Shown: positions 1-9,662, counted from the stretch's first letter. The stretch: 64,000 nucleotides of DNA from Virgisporangium aliadipatigenens (GCF_016863615.1 NZ_BOPF01000009.1:265832-329831); one strand, 5' to 3'. Made by a program: numbers and translations. Notes: generated by a model from the letters alone, not told the origin.

Positions 1-1
1 C

Positions 2-3000
2 ACGCTGCTCGACGCGTTCCGGGTGACCCGCGGCGAGGTCGTGCTGACCGTTCCCGGGGCGCGGCTGCGGGGGCTGCTGGTGCGCCTGGCGCTCGCCGGT
101 GGCCACGCCGTCGAGCCGGCCGTGCTGATCGGCGCGATCTGGGCGGAGGAGCCGCCGTCCGCTCCCGCCGCCGCGCTGCAGAACCTGGTCTCCCGGCTGC
201 GGCGGGCCCTCGACCCGGCCGGCGCCGCCCGGGACACCGTCGCGCAGGACGCGGCCGGGTACCGGTTGGCCGTGCAGCCGTCGGATGTCGACGCGGTGCG
301 CTTCGAGCGGTGCGCGGCCGCCGGGCGGGAGCGGCTACGGGCGGGTGATCCGGAGGCGGCCCGTGCGGCGCTTGCCGAGGCCGTGGCCCTGTGGGGCGAA
401 CATCCGGGCGCCGAACCCGCGCTCGTCGCCGCCGTGGCGCCGGCGGTCGCCACCCGGTTGGCGCGGGTGTCGTTCGAGACGGTCGCCGACCTGGCCGACG
501 CGGAGCTGGCGCTGGGGCTGGCCGAGGCGGCCGCCGGCCGGCTGGGTGTCCTGCTGGGCGCCGAACCGGGCCACGAGCGGGCGGCCGCGCTGCTGATGGA
601 CGCGTTCGCGGCGCAGGGGCGCCAGGCCGAGGCGCTGGCCGTCTACGAACGGGTCCGCGAGCGGCTGGCCGACACCCTGGGCGCCGACCCGGGCACCGCG
701 CTGCGGGAACGGCACCTGCGCCTGCTGCGCGGCGCCGCGACGGCGGCTCCGGTCGGCGAGCATCGGCCGCGCTCCGCCGGTTCCCCCGAAAATCTGCCGG
801 CACCGGTGACCAGCTTCGTCGGCCGCGACGACGACCTCGACCGGGTCGGGGTCCTGCTCGCCTCCGGACGCCTGGTCACCGTGCTCGGCCCGGGCGGCGC
901 CGGGAAGACCCGGCTCGCGTTGGAGGCGGCGCGCCGCTACGGCCGCGACTATCCCGACGGCGCCCGGCTGATCGACCTCGCGGCGGTGGCCGAACCGACG
1001 AAGATCGCCGCGGCGGTGCACGCCGGCATCGGGCCCCGGGCCGGCCGGCTGCTCGACGCCCGCCCGCACGGCCCCGACGACGAACTGGACGGCCTCGCCG
1101 GCGAGCTGCGCGGCCGGGAGATCCTGCTGCTGCTCGACAACTGCGAGCACCTGATCCACGGCGTCGCGCACCTGGCTTCGGCGCTGCTGTCCCGCTGCCC
1201 CCGCCTGCGGGTCATCGCCACCAGCCGGGAACCCCTCGCGGTCGACGGCGAGGCGCTGGTGCCGCTGGCCCCGCTCGCGCTGCCCGATCCGGACGACACC
1301 GTCGAGCGGGCCCGCGCGGCGGCGGCGGTGCGGCTGTTCACCGAACGGGCGACGGCCGTGCGGCCCGGGTTCGCCGTCGACGGGAGCACGCTCGCCGACG
1401 TCGTGCGGGTGGTGCGCGGCCTCGACGGGCTGCCGCTCGCCCTCGAACTGGCCGCCGCCCGGCTGCGCACGCTGGCCCTGCCGGATCTGGCCGACGGGCT
1501 CTCCGACCGGTTCCGGCTGCTGAACGCCGGCAACCGCACCGCACCGCCCCGGCACCGGACGCTGCGCGCGGTGATCGCCTGGAGCTGGGAGCTGCTCGAC
1601 GCGCACGAGCGCACCGTCGCCGAACGGATCTCCGTCCTGCCGGGCGGCGTCACGCGCGCCTCGGCCGCCGCCGTGTGCGCCGGCACCGGCGTGCCCGCCG
1701 AGGAGATCCCGAACCTGCTCGCCGCGCTGGTCGACCGTTCGCTGCTGCAGCTGGGCCCGGGCGCCGGCCGCTACCGCATGCTGGAGACCATCCGCGAGTA
1801 CGGCACCGAACGGCTGCGCGCCGCCGGCGACCTCGACCCGGTCCGCGACCTGGCTGCGGCGTACTTCGCCGGGCTCGTGGCCGAACACGACCCGCTGCTG
1901 CGCGGGCCCGGTCAGCGCGCCGCCGTGCGGGTCGTCGCCGCCGAGTACGACAACACGCTCGCCGCCCTGCGGCACCGCTGCGCCACCCACGACGCGACCG
2001 GCGCGATCGCGCTCACCCTGGCCCTCACCTGGTACTGGCAGATGTCGGGCCGGCACGCCGACGCCGTGCACTGGCTGGGCGAGGCGCTGGCGGTGCCCGG
2101 CGGCGGGCCGACGCCCGAACGCGACTGCGCCCGCGCCGCCCTCCTGCTGCACCGGGCCGACGTCCTGTCCGGGATCACCGCCGGCGAGGCCGAGCGGGAC
2201 CGCGCGCAGATGCGCGAACTCGCCGACCGGCTCATCGCCCACCCGGACCTGCCCGGTCACCATCGCGTGATCGGCCCGATCCTGCTCTTCCTGCGCGACG
2301 AGCAGGACCCGCTCGAGAACTTCCGACGCCTGGCCGACGGCGACGACGGCTGGACGGCCGGGCTGGCCCACCTGTTCCTGGCCGAGATCGCCGAGAACAC
2401 GGGTGCGCTCGACCGGATGCTCGGGCACGTGGAGACCGCCCTGGAACGCTTCGGGCGGTCCGGCGACGATTGGGCCCGCGCCGCCGTGCTGTCGATGCGG
2501 GCGCGGGTGCGCCGCTACGACGATCTCGACGGGGCGCTCGCCGACCTCGACGAGGCCCGCGCCCTGGCCGGGGAGTTCGGGGCGCTCAGCCTCGGCGACG
2601 AGTTCCACGGCGATCTGCTCCGGCTCGACCTGCGGCTGCGGCGCGGCGACCTGGACCGGGCGACCGAGGTCCTCGCCACCGCCCGGGAGCGCGCGCGGCG
2701 GGCGTCCTCGACGGAGATGCGGGTGCTGGTCGCGGCGTGGGAGGCAACGCTGCGGCTGCGGCTCGGCGAACCGGACCGGGCGCGCGCCCTGCTCGACGAC
2801 GCCGAACGGGACGCGCTGCGCACCGACCACGCCCGGGCCGTGGTCGACAGCGCGCGGGTCGCGCTCCGCCTGGCCCTGGGCGATCCGCCCGGTGCGCAGC
2901 GGGCGCTGCGCGCGGCGTACGGGTCCGCGGCGGCGACCCGCGAACTGCCGATCCTGGCGCCGGTCGCGGTGCACGCCGCCGCACTCGCCGACACCCTGGG

Positions 3001-3208
3001 GCGGCCCGACGAGTCGGCCGCGCTGCTCGGGGTCGCCGCGCGGCTGCGGGGTGCGCACGACCGCACCGACCCGCAGGTCCGCGAACTCACCCGGCGGGGC
3101 CGGGCCGCGCTGGGCGAGGAGGGGTTCGCCGCGTCCTACGCGCGGGGCCGGGAGGCGGACGGGGAAACGGCGCGCGCCCGGCTGCGTGCCGTACTGTTCG
3201 CCCCGTGA
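2..3208 (+). CDS. AfsR/SARP-type ATPase regulator, 5' end outside the window
   Basis: The reading frame is open from base 2, and the first visible residues sit inside the usual N-terminal winged-helix domain of SARP regulators, so the true start lies upstream and the in-frame GTG at 23 is probably internal. Order: rest of the DNA-binding domain, bacterial transcriptional activation domain (to about residue 240 of the visible part), an STAND-type ATPase with the P-loop GPGGAGKTRL near residue 288 and a Walker B-like LLLLDNCEH, then an alpha-helical TPR-like tail. Such proteins activate transcription after ATP-dependent oligomerisation. The stop overlaps the next start by 4 nt (GTGA), so the downstream AraC gene is translationally coupled. 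Ligand and targets are unknown. Confidence 0.88.
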   Translation, partial: TLLDAFRVTRGEVVLTVPGARLRGLLVRLALAGGHAVEPAVLIGAIWAEEPPSAPAAALQNLVSRLRRALDPAGAARDTVAQDAAGYRLAVQPSDVDAVRFERCAAAGRERLRAGDPEAARAALAEAVALWGEHPGAEPALVAAVAPAVATRLARVSFETVADLADAELALGLAEAAAGRLGVLLGAEPGHERAAALLMDAFAAQGRQAEALAVYERVRERLADTLGADPGTALRERHLRLLRGAATAAPVGEHRPRSAGSPENLPAPVTSFVGRDDDLDRVGVLLASGRLVTVLGPGGAGKTRLALEAARRYGRDYPDGARLIDLAAVAEPTKIAAAVHAGIGPRAGRLLDARPHGPDDELDGLAGELRGREILLLLDNCEHLIHGVAHLASALLSRCPRLRVIATSREPLAVDGEALVPLAPLALPDPDDTVERARAAAAVRLFTERATAVRPGFAVDGSTLADVVRVVRGLDGLPLALELAAARLRTLALPDLADGLSDRFRLLNAGNRTAPPRHRTLRAVIAWSWELLDAHERTVAERISVLPGGVTRASAAAVCAGTGVPAEEIPNLLAALVDRSLLQLGPGAGRYRMLETIREYGTERLRAAGDLDPVRDLAAAYFAGLVAEHDPLLRGPGQRAAVRVVAAEYDNTLAALRHRCATHDATGAIALTLALTWYWQMSGRHADAVHWLGEALAVPGGGPTPERDCARAALLLHRADVLSGITAGEAERDRAQMRELADRLIAHPDLPGHHRVIGPILLFLRDEQDPLENFRRLADGDDGWTAGLAHLFLAEIAENTGALDRMLGHVETALERFGRSGDDWARAAVLSMRARVRRYDDLDGALADLDEARALAGEFGALSLGDEFHGDLLRLDLRLRRGDLDRATEVLATARERARRASSTEMRVLVAAWEATLRLRLGEPDRARALLDDAERDALRTDHARAVVDSARVALRLALGDPPGAQRALRAAYGSAAATRELPILAPVAVHAAALADTLGRPDESAALLGVAARLRGAHDRTDPQVRELTRRGRAALGEEGFAASYARGREADGETARARLRAVLFAP

Positions 3209-3915
3209 GCCTGACGTTCGCCGTTCGCGGGTCGGACTCGCCGTGGGTCGACTGCGTGTGGACCTGCACGAGCGAGCGCGTCACCGAGATGACCTCCGTC
3301 GCCACGGCCAGCTGGGGGCTGGTGTTCTGGACGCGTGCCGGCGAGGCGTTCGCGGCCGTCTCCGGCCCCGAGACCGCGACCGGTACCGCGCCGGTGCCGG
3401 AGGGCGCCACGTTCGTCGGCATCGAGTTCGCCGTCGGCACCTCCCTGCGCAACCTCCCGGCGTCGGCGCTCGTCGACGCCGGGGCCGCGCTGTCGGACAC
3501 CACCCGCCGCGGCTTCCGCCTCGACGGTTCGCGCTGGGAGACCCCCGGTGCCGACGACGCCGAGGCCCTGGTCGGCCGCCTGGTCCGCGCCGGGACGGTC
3601 GGGCGTGACCCGCTGGTCACCGAGGTGCTGCGCGGTCACCGTCCGCCGGTGTCGGATCGGACGGTCGAACGGCGGTTCCGGGCGGCGACGGGCCTGACCC
3701 ACGGCGCCGTGCGGCAGATCGAGCGCGCCCGCACGGCCGCCACCCGCCTCGCGCTCGGCGACCCGGTGGCCGACGCCGTCGCCGCGTTCGGCTACTTCGA
3801 CGAGCCGCACCTGGCCCGGGCGCTGCGCCGCTACGTGGGACGGACCGCGGGCCAGCTCCGCGACGGCAGCGGCGGCGCGCTAGCCCTCTCCCTCGATCAG
3901 CGCACCACCTCGTAG
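3205..3915 (+). CDS. AraC-family transcriptional regulator
   Basis: This 236-residue protein ends in an AraC-type double helix-turn-helix: the stretch from about residue 145 (SDRTVERRFRAATGLTHG) and the second helix pair ending VADAVAAFGYFDEPHLARAL match the family pattern. The N-terminal half is a small beta-rich domain that probably binds an effector. GTG at 3205 overlaps the stop of the SARP-type gene, which sets the start. The 3' end overlaps the convergent RibD-like gene by 19 nt. The target is not evident; the pair of coupled regulators may act in one circuit. Confidence 0.85.
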   Translation: MSLTFAVRGSDSPWVDCVWTCTSERVTEMTSVATASWGLVFWTRAGEAFAAVSGPETATGTAPVPEGATFVGIEFAVGTSLRNLPASALVDAGAALSDTTRRGFRLDGSRWETPGADDAEALVGRLVRAGTVGRDPLVTEVLRGHRPPVSDRTVERRFRAATGLTHGAVRQIERARTAATRLALGDPVADAVAAFGYFDEPHLARALRRYVGRTAGQLRDGSGGALALSLDQRTTS

Positions 3916-4469
3916 ATCACCTTCAGCACGCCGTTCTTGTACGCCTCGGACTCCCGCAGGCGCAGCCGCTGCCCGTCCCGATCGGCCGTGCTGAACAGCC
4001 TCTTGCCCGCACCGAGCAGCACCGGGAACACGAGCAGGTGGTACCGGTCGATGAGGCCGGCGTCGGAGAGCCGGCGGGCCGTCTCCGCGCTGCCGTGGAT
4101 GAAGATCGCCCCGCCCGCGGTCTCCTTGAGCGCGGCGACCTCCGCGCTCGAACGCAGGATCGTGGTCGGCCCCCACCCGTCGACCAGCGCGTCGTCGGGC
4201 AGCGTGCTCGACAGCACGTACTTCGGCAGTTCCTTGTAGGCGGCGTGATCCTCGGAGTCCCGCCACACCGGCGCGAACGCCTCGTAGCTGCGACGCCCGA
4301 ACAGCAACGCCGTCGTGTCGGCCAGTTCCTCGCCCTTGAGCGCGAACGCCTCGGGCAGGAAGTCGTGCGCCACCCAACCGCCGCTGCGGTGCTCCTCCCC
4401 CGGCCCACCGCCCGGCGAGTCCACCACGCCGTCCACCGACATGAACCCGGTGTAGACCAGTTCGCGCAT
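3897..4469 (-). CDS. RibD C-terminal/dihydrofolate reductase-like protein
   Basis: The product (190 residues) has the fold signature of the RibD_C/DHFR-like family: an N-terminal strand LVYTGFMSVDGVVDSPGG, the middle GRRSYEAFAPVW, and a C-terminal block with IFIHGSAETARRL followed by LLVFPVLLGAGKRLF. Members are NADPH-dependent reductases, many of unknown substrate. The ATG at 4469 is preferred over an in-frame GTG 18 nt upstream because that GTG lies inside the AGGAGAG ribosome-binding site. The gene converges on the AraC gene with a 19-nt overlap. Physiological substrate unknown; a role in riboflavin synthesis is unlikely without the deaminase domain. Confidence 0.86.
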   Translation of the reverse strand: MRELVYTGFMSVDGVVDSPGGGPGEEHRSGGWVAHDFLPEAFALKGEELADTTALLFGRRSYEAFAPVWRDSEDHAAYKELPKYVLSSTLPDDALVDGWGPTTILRSSAEVAALKETAGGAIFIHGSAETARRLSDAGLIDRYHLLVFPVLLGAGKRLFSTADRDGQRLRLRESEAYKNGVLKVIYEVVR

Positions 4470-4572
4470 CGTCCCGTCTCTCCTCACGATCGAACGCCTC
4501 AGGCAACGCCCGTCAGGTTAGGGACCGCCGGCGGCCGCTGTCTTGGACAGAACCGACGCTCAGCCCTCTGCG

Positions 4573-5040
4573 TCACCGGGTCCCGAGGGCCTCGAGGGCT
4601 TCGCGCTGGCCGCGCGCGGCGAGCCGGTCGGCGCGTTCGTTCTCCACGTGGCCGGCGTGGCCCTTGACCCAGTGCCAGACCACCTCGTCGTGCCGGGCGA
4701 CGGCGGCTTCGAGTTCGCGCCACAGGTCGGCGTTCTTGACCGGCTGGCCGTCCTTGGTGCGCCAGCCGTTGCGCTTCCAGTTCGCCATCCAGGACATGAT
4801 GCCGTTGCGCACGTACGTGCTGTCGGTGTGCAGGTCGACGACGGAGGGGCGGGTCAGTGCGCCCAGTGCCCGGATCGGCGCGGTGAGTTCCATCCGGTTG
4901 TTGGTCGTCGGCGTCGCCTCGCCGCCGCACAGCTCCCGCTCGGCGGCGCCGTAGCGCAGCAGCGCACCCCAGCCGCCCGGCCCCGGGTTGCCGCGGCACG
5001 CGCCGTCGGTCCAGATCTGTACCCGCACCGTGCCCGTCAT
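4573..5040 (-). CDS. rnhA: Ribonuclease HI
   Basis: The 155-residue product cleaves the RNA strand of RNA-DNA hybrids. All catalytic residues are visible: D12 in [17 protein letters not shown]51 in [10 protein letters not shown]73 in [11 protein letters not shown]128 in VKGHAGH and D138 in ENERADRLA. Length matches single-domain bacterial RNase HI, with no N-terminal hybrid-binding domain. A TAGGTT -10 box ends 6 nt before the ATG and no ribosome-binding site is seen, so the mRNA may be leaderless. It lies just downstream of the SARP gene on the same strand (18-nt gap). Confidence 0.96.
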   Translation of the reverse strand: MTGTVRVQIWTDGACRGNPGPGGWGALLRYGAAERELCGGEATPTTNNRMELTAPIRALGALTRPSVVDLHTDSTYVRNGIMSWMANWKRNGWRTKDGQPVKNADLWRELEAAVARHDEVVWHWVKGHAGHVENERADRLAARGQREALEALGTR

Positions 5041-5046
5041 CGGGAC

Positions 5047-5052
5047 AACCTA
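5047..5052 (-). promoter_or_regulatory. -10 box for leaderless rnhA transcript
   Basis: TAGGTT on the minus strand ends 6 nt before the rnhA ATG, so transcription would start on the first base of the start codon. No good -35 is visible. Confidence 0.35.
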
Positions 5053-5058
5053 CCGTGA

Positions 5059-8000
5059 TCACCCGTTCGGGGTCCCGGGCCGGTCGAGGGCCCCCAGGTG
5101 TACGCGGATGGCGGCGATGGTGGTCTCCTCGTCGTCGGTGCGGTGCAGGCCGAGGCCGGTGAGCACGTCCAGCGCGACGCGCCAGTGTTCACGGGCGCGC
5201 ACCGGCTGGTCGAGGGAGTGATAGGCGTGCGCGAGCCCGTCGTGGGCACGGGCCTGATCGGCGGGCTGGCCGAGCTCGCCGGCCAGGGCGAGGGCGCGGC
5301 GGTGGTGGGCGATCGCCCCATCGGAGTCGCCGGCGGCGTGGCGCAGCCGGCCCAGGCCCTGGCGCGCCTCGAACTCGAAGTTGCGGTCGTCGTTGCGGCG
5401 GGCCAGCGCGAGCAGCTGCCGGTAGTGCGCGGCGGCCTGCTCCTGCCGGCCCTGACGGCCGTAGATGTGACCGAGGCCGGTCAGCGCGGTCAGCTCGCCG
5501 ACCTGGTTGCCGGTGACGCGGGCGGCCGGCAGCGCCTGCTGGAAGTAGGTGGCTGCCTCGGCGTGCCGGCCCTGCACCCGGTGGATCTGGCCGAGGCCGT
5601 TGAGCGCGTCCAGCTCGCCGGGGCGGTTGCCGGTCGCGCGGGCGATCCGCAACGCCCGGCCGAAGTGGTCGGCGGCCTCCGCGTAGCGGCCCTGCACCCA
5701 GTGCACCCGGGCGAGGCCGTTCAGCGCGTCCAGCTCGCCGGGCCGATCGCCGATCGCGCGGGCGATCTCCAGGGCCTGCCGGCAGTGGTCGCCGGCCTCG
5801 TCGTAGCGGCCCTGCCGCCGGTAGATCTGGCCGAGGCCGTTCAGCGCGGCCAGTTCCGCGGCGCGGTGTCCGGTCTCCCGGCCGGTCCGCAACGCCCGGC
5901 CGAAGTGGTCGGCGGCCTCCGCGTAGCGGCCCTGCTGACGGTAAATGTGGCCGAGGCCGTTCAGCGCGGCCAGTTCGTCGGCGGGCCGGCCGGTGCCGCG
6001 GGCCGCGGTCAGGGCCTGGTGGTGCAGGGTCTCGGCGTCCCGGTACCGGCCCCGGGTGCGCAGGTGCCGGTGCAGGATCGCCGACAGGTGCAGGACGTGC
6101 TCCGGCCGGTCGTGCGCGTGGGCGTACGTGGCGGCCGCGAGCAGGTTGGGCAGTTCGGCGTCGAGCCACTCCCACGCCGCCGCCGGCGTGGTCAGCCGCG
6201 AACCGGGCGGGTCGGCGGGAGGCAGCCGCGGGCGGTACTCCCGTTCGGACGGGTAGGCGACGTCCATCGCCAGCAGCGCCGTGTGCCGGTAGTGGTCAAG
6301 CAGCCGGGTCAACGCGGCGTCCGCCGCCGGTGGGGCCGGCCCGTCGGCCGCGGTGTGCGCGGCGTGCGCGCGGGTCAGGTCGTGGAACCGGTATCGGCCG
6401 GGAACGGGCTCCTGGAGCAGGTGCGCCTCCAGGAGGCGGTCGAGCGTGCGCCCCGCGTCGGCCACGGTGGACCCGAGCAGCGCGGCGACGGCGTGCGGGT
6501 CGATGTCGACGCCGGGGTGCAGGCCCAGCAGGCGGTAGGCGTGCCGCTGCGGCGGGGCCAGGTGCCGGTAGGAGAGGTCGAGCGCGGCGGTGACGCTGCG
6601 CTGCCCGGCCTCCAGTTCGCCGAGCCGGTGCTGCCGGTCGCGCAGCCGGGCCACCAGGTGGGAGACGTCCCAGGTGCGGTGCGAACGCAGCCGGGCCGCG
6701 GCGATGCGGATCGCCAACGGCAGCCGGCCGCACAGCTCCACCAGTTCGGCCAGCAGCTCGGAGGGCTCGTCGGCGAGCCGGTCCGTGCCGACGCTCCGGG
6801 TGAACAGCGCGACCCCGTCTGACGTGGGCAGGGTGTCCAGGGAGAGCGTGCCGGTCCGGTCGAGGCCGGCCAGCCGGTGCCGGCTGGTGATCAGGACCAG
6901 GCAGCCGGGCGCGCCGGGCAGCAGCGGCGCCACCTGCGCCTCGGTGGCGGCGTTGTCCAGCAGCACGAGCATCCGCCGATCCGCGAGCCGGGTGCGGTAT
7001 AGCCCGGCGCGTTCCGCCACGCCGGACGGGATCTGTGTCCCGGGAACGCCCAACGCGCGCAGCAGCTGGTCGAGCGCCTCGCCCGGCTCGCGCGGCGCGG
7101 TCCCCGGCGTGTGGCCGTGCAGGTCGATGAAGAGCTGGCCGTCCGGATACCGGCCGGCGAGGCGGTGTCCCGCGTGCACGGCGAGCGCCGACTTGCCCAC
7201 GCCGGCCATCCCGTCGATGGCGCTGATCACCACCGTGGACGCGTCGTGCAGCCGCTCCAGCTCGGCGAGTTCGCGGGTACGGCCGGTGAACATCTGCGGC
7301 GGCGCCGGCAGCTGTCTCGGCACCCGCCCGTCGGGCCGCCGCGCGGTGTCCGGCCCGGCCTCCGGTCGGCTGTCGCCGCGCAGGATCGCCTGGTGCGCCC
7401 GTTGCAGCTCGGGGCCGGGGTCGGTGCCCAGCTGGTCGACCAGCCGCTGGCGGACGGCCGCGTAGTGCTCCAGCGCCTCGGCTCCCCGGCCGGCGGCGTG
7501 CAGTGCCCGCATCGTCGCCGCCGCCAGCGGTTCGACCAAGGGATGATCGACCGCCACGTCGCGCAACCGGCCGACGACGGCCTCGTGGTTACCCAGCCGC
7601 GTCTCCGCCCTTGCCCACGCGATCACGGCGTCCACCCGGTGCTGACGCCAGGTCTCTCGCAACCGGGCGAACCACGGGCCGGGAAGGTCCGCCACGGGCG
7701 CGCCCCGCCACAGCTCCAGCGCCTCGCGCAGCAGCTCCGCGCGGCGGCCGTCGTCGTGGCCGCGATCGCGGGCCCGCTCCACCAGGCGATGGAAGCGGTG
7801 CAGGTCCACCCGGTCGCGGTCGATGTCGAACACGTACCCGCCGGGACGCCGGTCCAGCCGCAGCGCGACGCCGTCGGCCTCGGCGACGCGGGCCAGCAGC
7901 CGCCGGATCCGCATGATGTGCGCATAGAGGGCGTTGCGCGCCTCGGCCGGCGGCGGGTCGTCCCAGACGCGTGCCACCAGCGTGTCGACCGCCACCGGGC

Positions 8001-8115
8001 GACCGGCGTCCACCACCAATGCGGCGAACACCGCCCGTTGCTTGGGCGGACCGAGGTCCAGCGGCCCGTCCTTCGACCGCAGCTGCACCGCCCCGAGTAG
8101 CCGAACCTCCGCCAT
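5059..8115 (-). CDS. SARP-family regulator with NB-ARC ATPase and TPR tail
   Basis: This 1018-residue protein has an OmpR-like winged helix (residues 1-95), a bacterial transcriptional activation domain (about 100-245), an NB-ARC ATPase with P-loop DGMAGVGKSALAVHAG near residue 300 and Walker B MLVLLDNAA, and seven C-terminal 40-residue TPR units, each built on the pattern LNGLGxIYxxQGRYxEA. This is the AfsR/DnrI-type multidomain layout, usually a pathway activator of secondary metabolism or development. The TPR-coding DNA is itself repetitive. The gene diverges from the I36-like secreted protein across 145 bp, a possible target. No biosynthetic cluster is nearby. Confidence 0.92.
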   Translation of the reverse strand: MAEVRLLGAVQLRSKDGPLDLGPPKQRAVFAALVVDAGRPVAVDTLVARVWDDPPPAEARNALYAHIMRIRRLLARVAEADGVALRLDRRPGGYVFDIDRDRVDLHRFHRLVERARDRGHDDGRRAELLREALELWRGAPVADLPGPWFARLRETWRQHRVDAVIAWARAETRLGNHEAVVGRLRDVAVDHPLVEPLAAATMRALHAAGRGAEALEHYAAVRQRLVDQLGTDPGPELQRAHQAILRGDSRPEAGPDTARRPDGRVPRQLPAPPQMFTGRTRELAELERLHDASTVVISAIDGMAGVGKSALAVHAGHRLAGRYPDGQLFIDLHGHTPGTAPREPGEALDQLLRALGVPGTQIPSGVAERAGLYRTRLADRRMLVLLDNAATEAQVAPLLPGAPGCLVLITSRHRLAGLDRTGTLSLDTLPTSDGVALFTRSVGTDRLADEPSELLAELVELCGRLPLAIRIAAARLRSHRTWDVSHLVARLRDRQHRLGELEAGQRSVTAALDLSYRHLAPPQRHAYRLLGLHPGVDIDPHAVAALLGSTVADAGRTLDRLLEAHLLQEPVPGRYRFHDLTRAHAAHTAADGPAPPAADAALTRLLDHYRHTALLAMDVAYPSEREYRPRLPPADPPGSRLTTPAAAWEWLDAELPNLLAAATYAHAHDRPEHVLHLSAILHRHLRTRGRYRDAETLHHQALTAARGTGRPADELAALNGLGHIYRQQGRYAEAADHFGRALRTGRETGHRAAELAALNGLGQIYRRQGRYDEAGDHCRQALEIARAIGDRPGELDALNGLARVHWVQGRYAEAADHFGRALRIARATGNRPGELDALNGLGQIHRVQGRHAEAATYFQQALPAARVTGNQVGELTALTGLGHIYGRQGRQEQAAAHYRQLLALARRNDDRNFEFEARQGLGRLRHAAGDSDGAIAHHRRALALAGELGQPADQARAHDGLAHAYHSLDQPVRAREHWRVALDVLTGLGLHRTDDEETTIAAIRVHLGALDRPGTPNG
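5647..5935 (-). repeat. Near-identical TPR-coding DNA units
   Basis: Bases 5647-5695 and 5887-5935 are identical over 49 bp and lie 240 bp (two 120-bp TPR units) apart; the units around them are also close to identical. This points to recent expansion or gene conversion within the SARP gene. Confidence 0.8.
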
Positions 8116-8260
8116 GCCTCCCCCGTGACCGCAGTGGCGTCGATATCAATCGGTATCGGTGGATCGTACGCAGGCGCGGCGATAAGACGGTCGTAAGGTC
8201 GCCAACCAGACGGCGCCTCCAGAGTCGAGCACAGCTTTTCCACCACTCCAGGAGGTACCG

Positions 8261-8869
8261 GTGAAGTTCACAGCAGCAGCGGGTAGGGCCCGACGGGTCG
8301 CGGCCGGCCTCGGGCTCGCCGTAGCGCTCGTGTCGGCGATGCTGGTCGGCGTTCCGGCCGCACACGCCGCGCCGAGCGAGCCCACCCGCGCGACGGACAG
8401 CGGCGCCGCCGCCGACCGCGCGGCGCGGGTCCAGAAGGCCTACCGCATCCAGCCGGACGGCTCGGCCCAGGAGGTCTCGCCCACGACCGATTTCAGCGCG
8501 GCCGCCACGCCGTACGCGCTGATCCTCTACCCGGCCTACGAGTCGGACTGCTTCGCACGGGAGATGTGTATTTGGACCGGTGACTACTACTCCGGCTACG
8601 GCGTGTTCATGGGCGGCGACTACGCCTGGTGCCAGGGCTGGCGGTTCGAGAACACCGTGTTCCAGGACCACACCTGGTCGATCTGGAACCGGGTGACCGG
8701 AGGACCCTCCTCCATCTGGAACAGGTTCTCCGACGGCTCGTACCGCTACACGAAGTACGGGCTGCTGCAGAGCGGCTACAAGCACGCCACACGGTTCAGC
8801 CTCATCATGGACGCCTGGGCGTTCGATCCCGCCAACAACTGCACGAGTCTCAACCTGGCGCACATCTGA
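8261..8869 (+). CDS. Secreted peptidase-inhibitor I36-like protein
   Basis: The product (202 residues) starts with a Sec signal peptide (Arg-rich start, hydrophobic core GLGLAVALVSAMLVGV, cleavage after AHA near residue 37). The mature part holds a beta-gamma-crystallin-like core with CIWTGDYYSGYGVF, four cysteines and many aromatic residues, the look of the actinomycete I36 inhibitor/SMPI-like family, though more diverged after residue 120. GTG at 8261 follows an AGGAGG site. It is monocistronic, with a strong hairpin after the stop. Inhibitor activity is a family inference and the target protease is unknown. Confidence 0.72.
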   Translation: MKFTAAAGRARRVAAGLGLAVALVSAMLVGVPAAHAAPSEPTRATDSGAAADRAARVQKAYRIQPDGSAQEVSPTTDFSAAATPYALILYPAYESDCFAREMCIWTGDYYSGYGVFMGGDYAWCQGWRFENTVFQDHTWSIWNRVTGGPSSIWNRFSDGSYRYTKYGLLQSGYKHATRFSLIMDAWAFDPANNCTSLNLAHI

Positions 8870-8882
8870 TCCACGGCACACC

Positions 8883-8914
8883 GTGTGCGGTCGCCCCACC
8901 GGGCGGCCGCACAC
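8883..8914 (+). terminator. Hairpin terminator after the I36-like gene
   Basis: Left arm 8883-8896 and right arm 8901-8914 form a 14-bp stem with one G-U pair and a 4-nt loop, 13 nt after the stop codon. There is no U tract, as is usual in actinomycetes. Confidence 0.7.
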
Positions 8915-8957
8915 GCGCTACCGTCGTCGCACCCACCGCCGGCTACAGGAGACCACG

Positions 8958-9659
8958 ATGCGACCCGACGGCTACGACGCCTTCGCCGAGGAGTACTCGA
9001 ACGAGAACGAGTCGAGCCTCCTCAACGCCCACTACGAGCGGCCGGCGATGATCGATCTCGCCGGGGACGTCAACGGGCGCCGGATCCTGGACGCCGGCTG
9101 CGGCTCCGGTCCCCTGTTCGCGGCGCTGCGCGCCAAGGGCGCCGTCATGGCCGGCTTCGACGCCAGCCCCGCGATGGTCGAACTGGCCCGGCGACGGCTC
9201 GGCGCGGACGCGGACCTGCGGGTGGCGGACCTCAGCGGGCCGCTGCCCTACGCCGACGACACGTTCGACGACGCCGTCGCCTCCCTCGTGCTGCACTACC
9301 TGCGCGACTGGACCGCACCCCTGGCCGAACTGCGTCGCGTCCTCAAGCCGGGCGGCCGCCTCATCCTGTCGGTGAACCACCCGACGGTCTACAAGGTGTT
9401 CAACCCGGACGCGGACTACTTCGCCGTCGCGCAACACTCGGACGAGCTCACGTTGAACGGCCGGAACATCGTGTTGACGTACTGGCACCGGCCGTTGCAC
9501 GCCATGACCGACGCGTTCGCCGAGGCGGGTTTCCGCATCGCCGTCGTCAGCGAGCCGCCGTTCTCCCCGGACACTCCCCGCGACCTGCTGCCGGAACACC
9601 TGCACGGCCGGACGGCGTTCCTGTCGTTCCTGTTCTTCGTCCTCACCGCCGACCTGTAG
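8958..9659 (+). CDS. Class I SAM-dependent methyltransferase
   Basis: A 233-residue Rossmann methyltransferase: motif I is RILDAGCGSGPLFAALRAKG (about residues 35-54), acidic motif II is VMAGFDASPAMVELA, motif IV is DDTFDDAVASLVLHYL and the post-motif is LRRVLKPGGRLILSVNHP. It resembles UbiE/Methyltransf_11 small-molecule enzymes. The ATG at 8958 is chosen because it follows AGGAGA; longer in-frame starts lack a site. The gene stands alone and ends at a bidirectional hairpin. Substrate unknown. Confidence 0.88.
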   Translation: MRPDGYDAFAEEYSNENESSLLNAHYERPAMIDLAGDVNGRRILDAGCGSGPLFAALRAKGAVMAGFDASPAMVELARRRLGADADLRVADLSGPLPYADDTFDDAVASLVLHYLRDWTAPLAELRRVLKPGGRLILSVNHPTVYKVFNPDADYFAVAQHSDELTLNGRNIVLTYWHRPLHAMTDAFAEAGFRIAVVSEPPFSPDTPRDLLPEHLHGRTAFLSFLFFVLTADL

Positions 9660-9662
9660 CGG

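Noticed and set aside
335..3058. Long minus-strand frame opposite the SARP-type gene
   Set aside because: Gly/Arg/Gln-rich low-complexity translation without domains; the plus strand shows clear SARP and ATPase motifs. Long shadows are expected at this GC content.
5340..6060. CRISPR-like or satellite repeat array
   Set aside because: The repeats are coding TPR units of 120 bp in one continuous reading frame.
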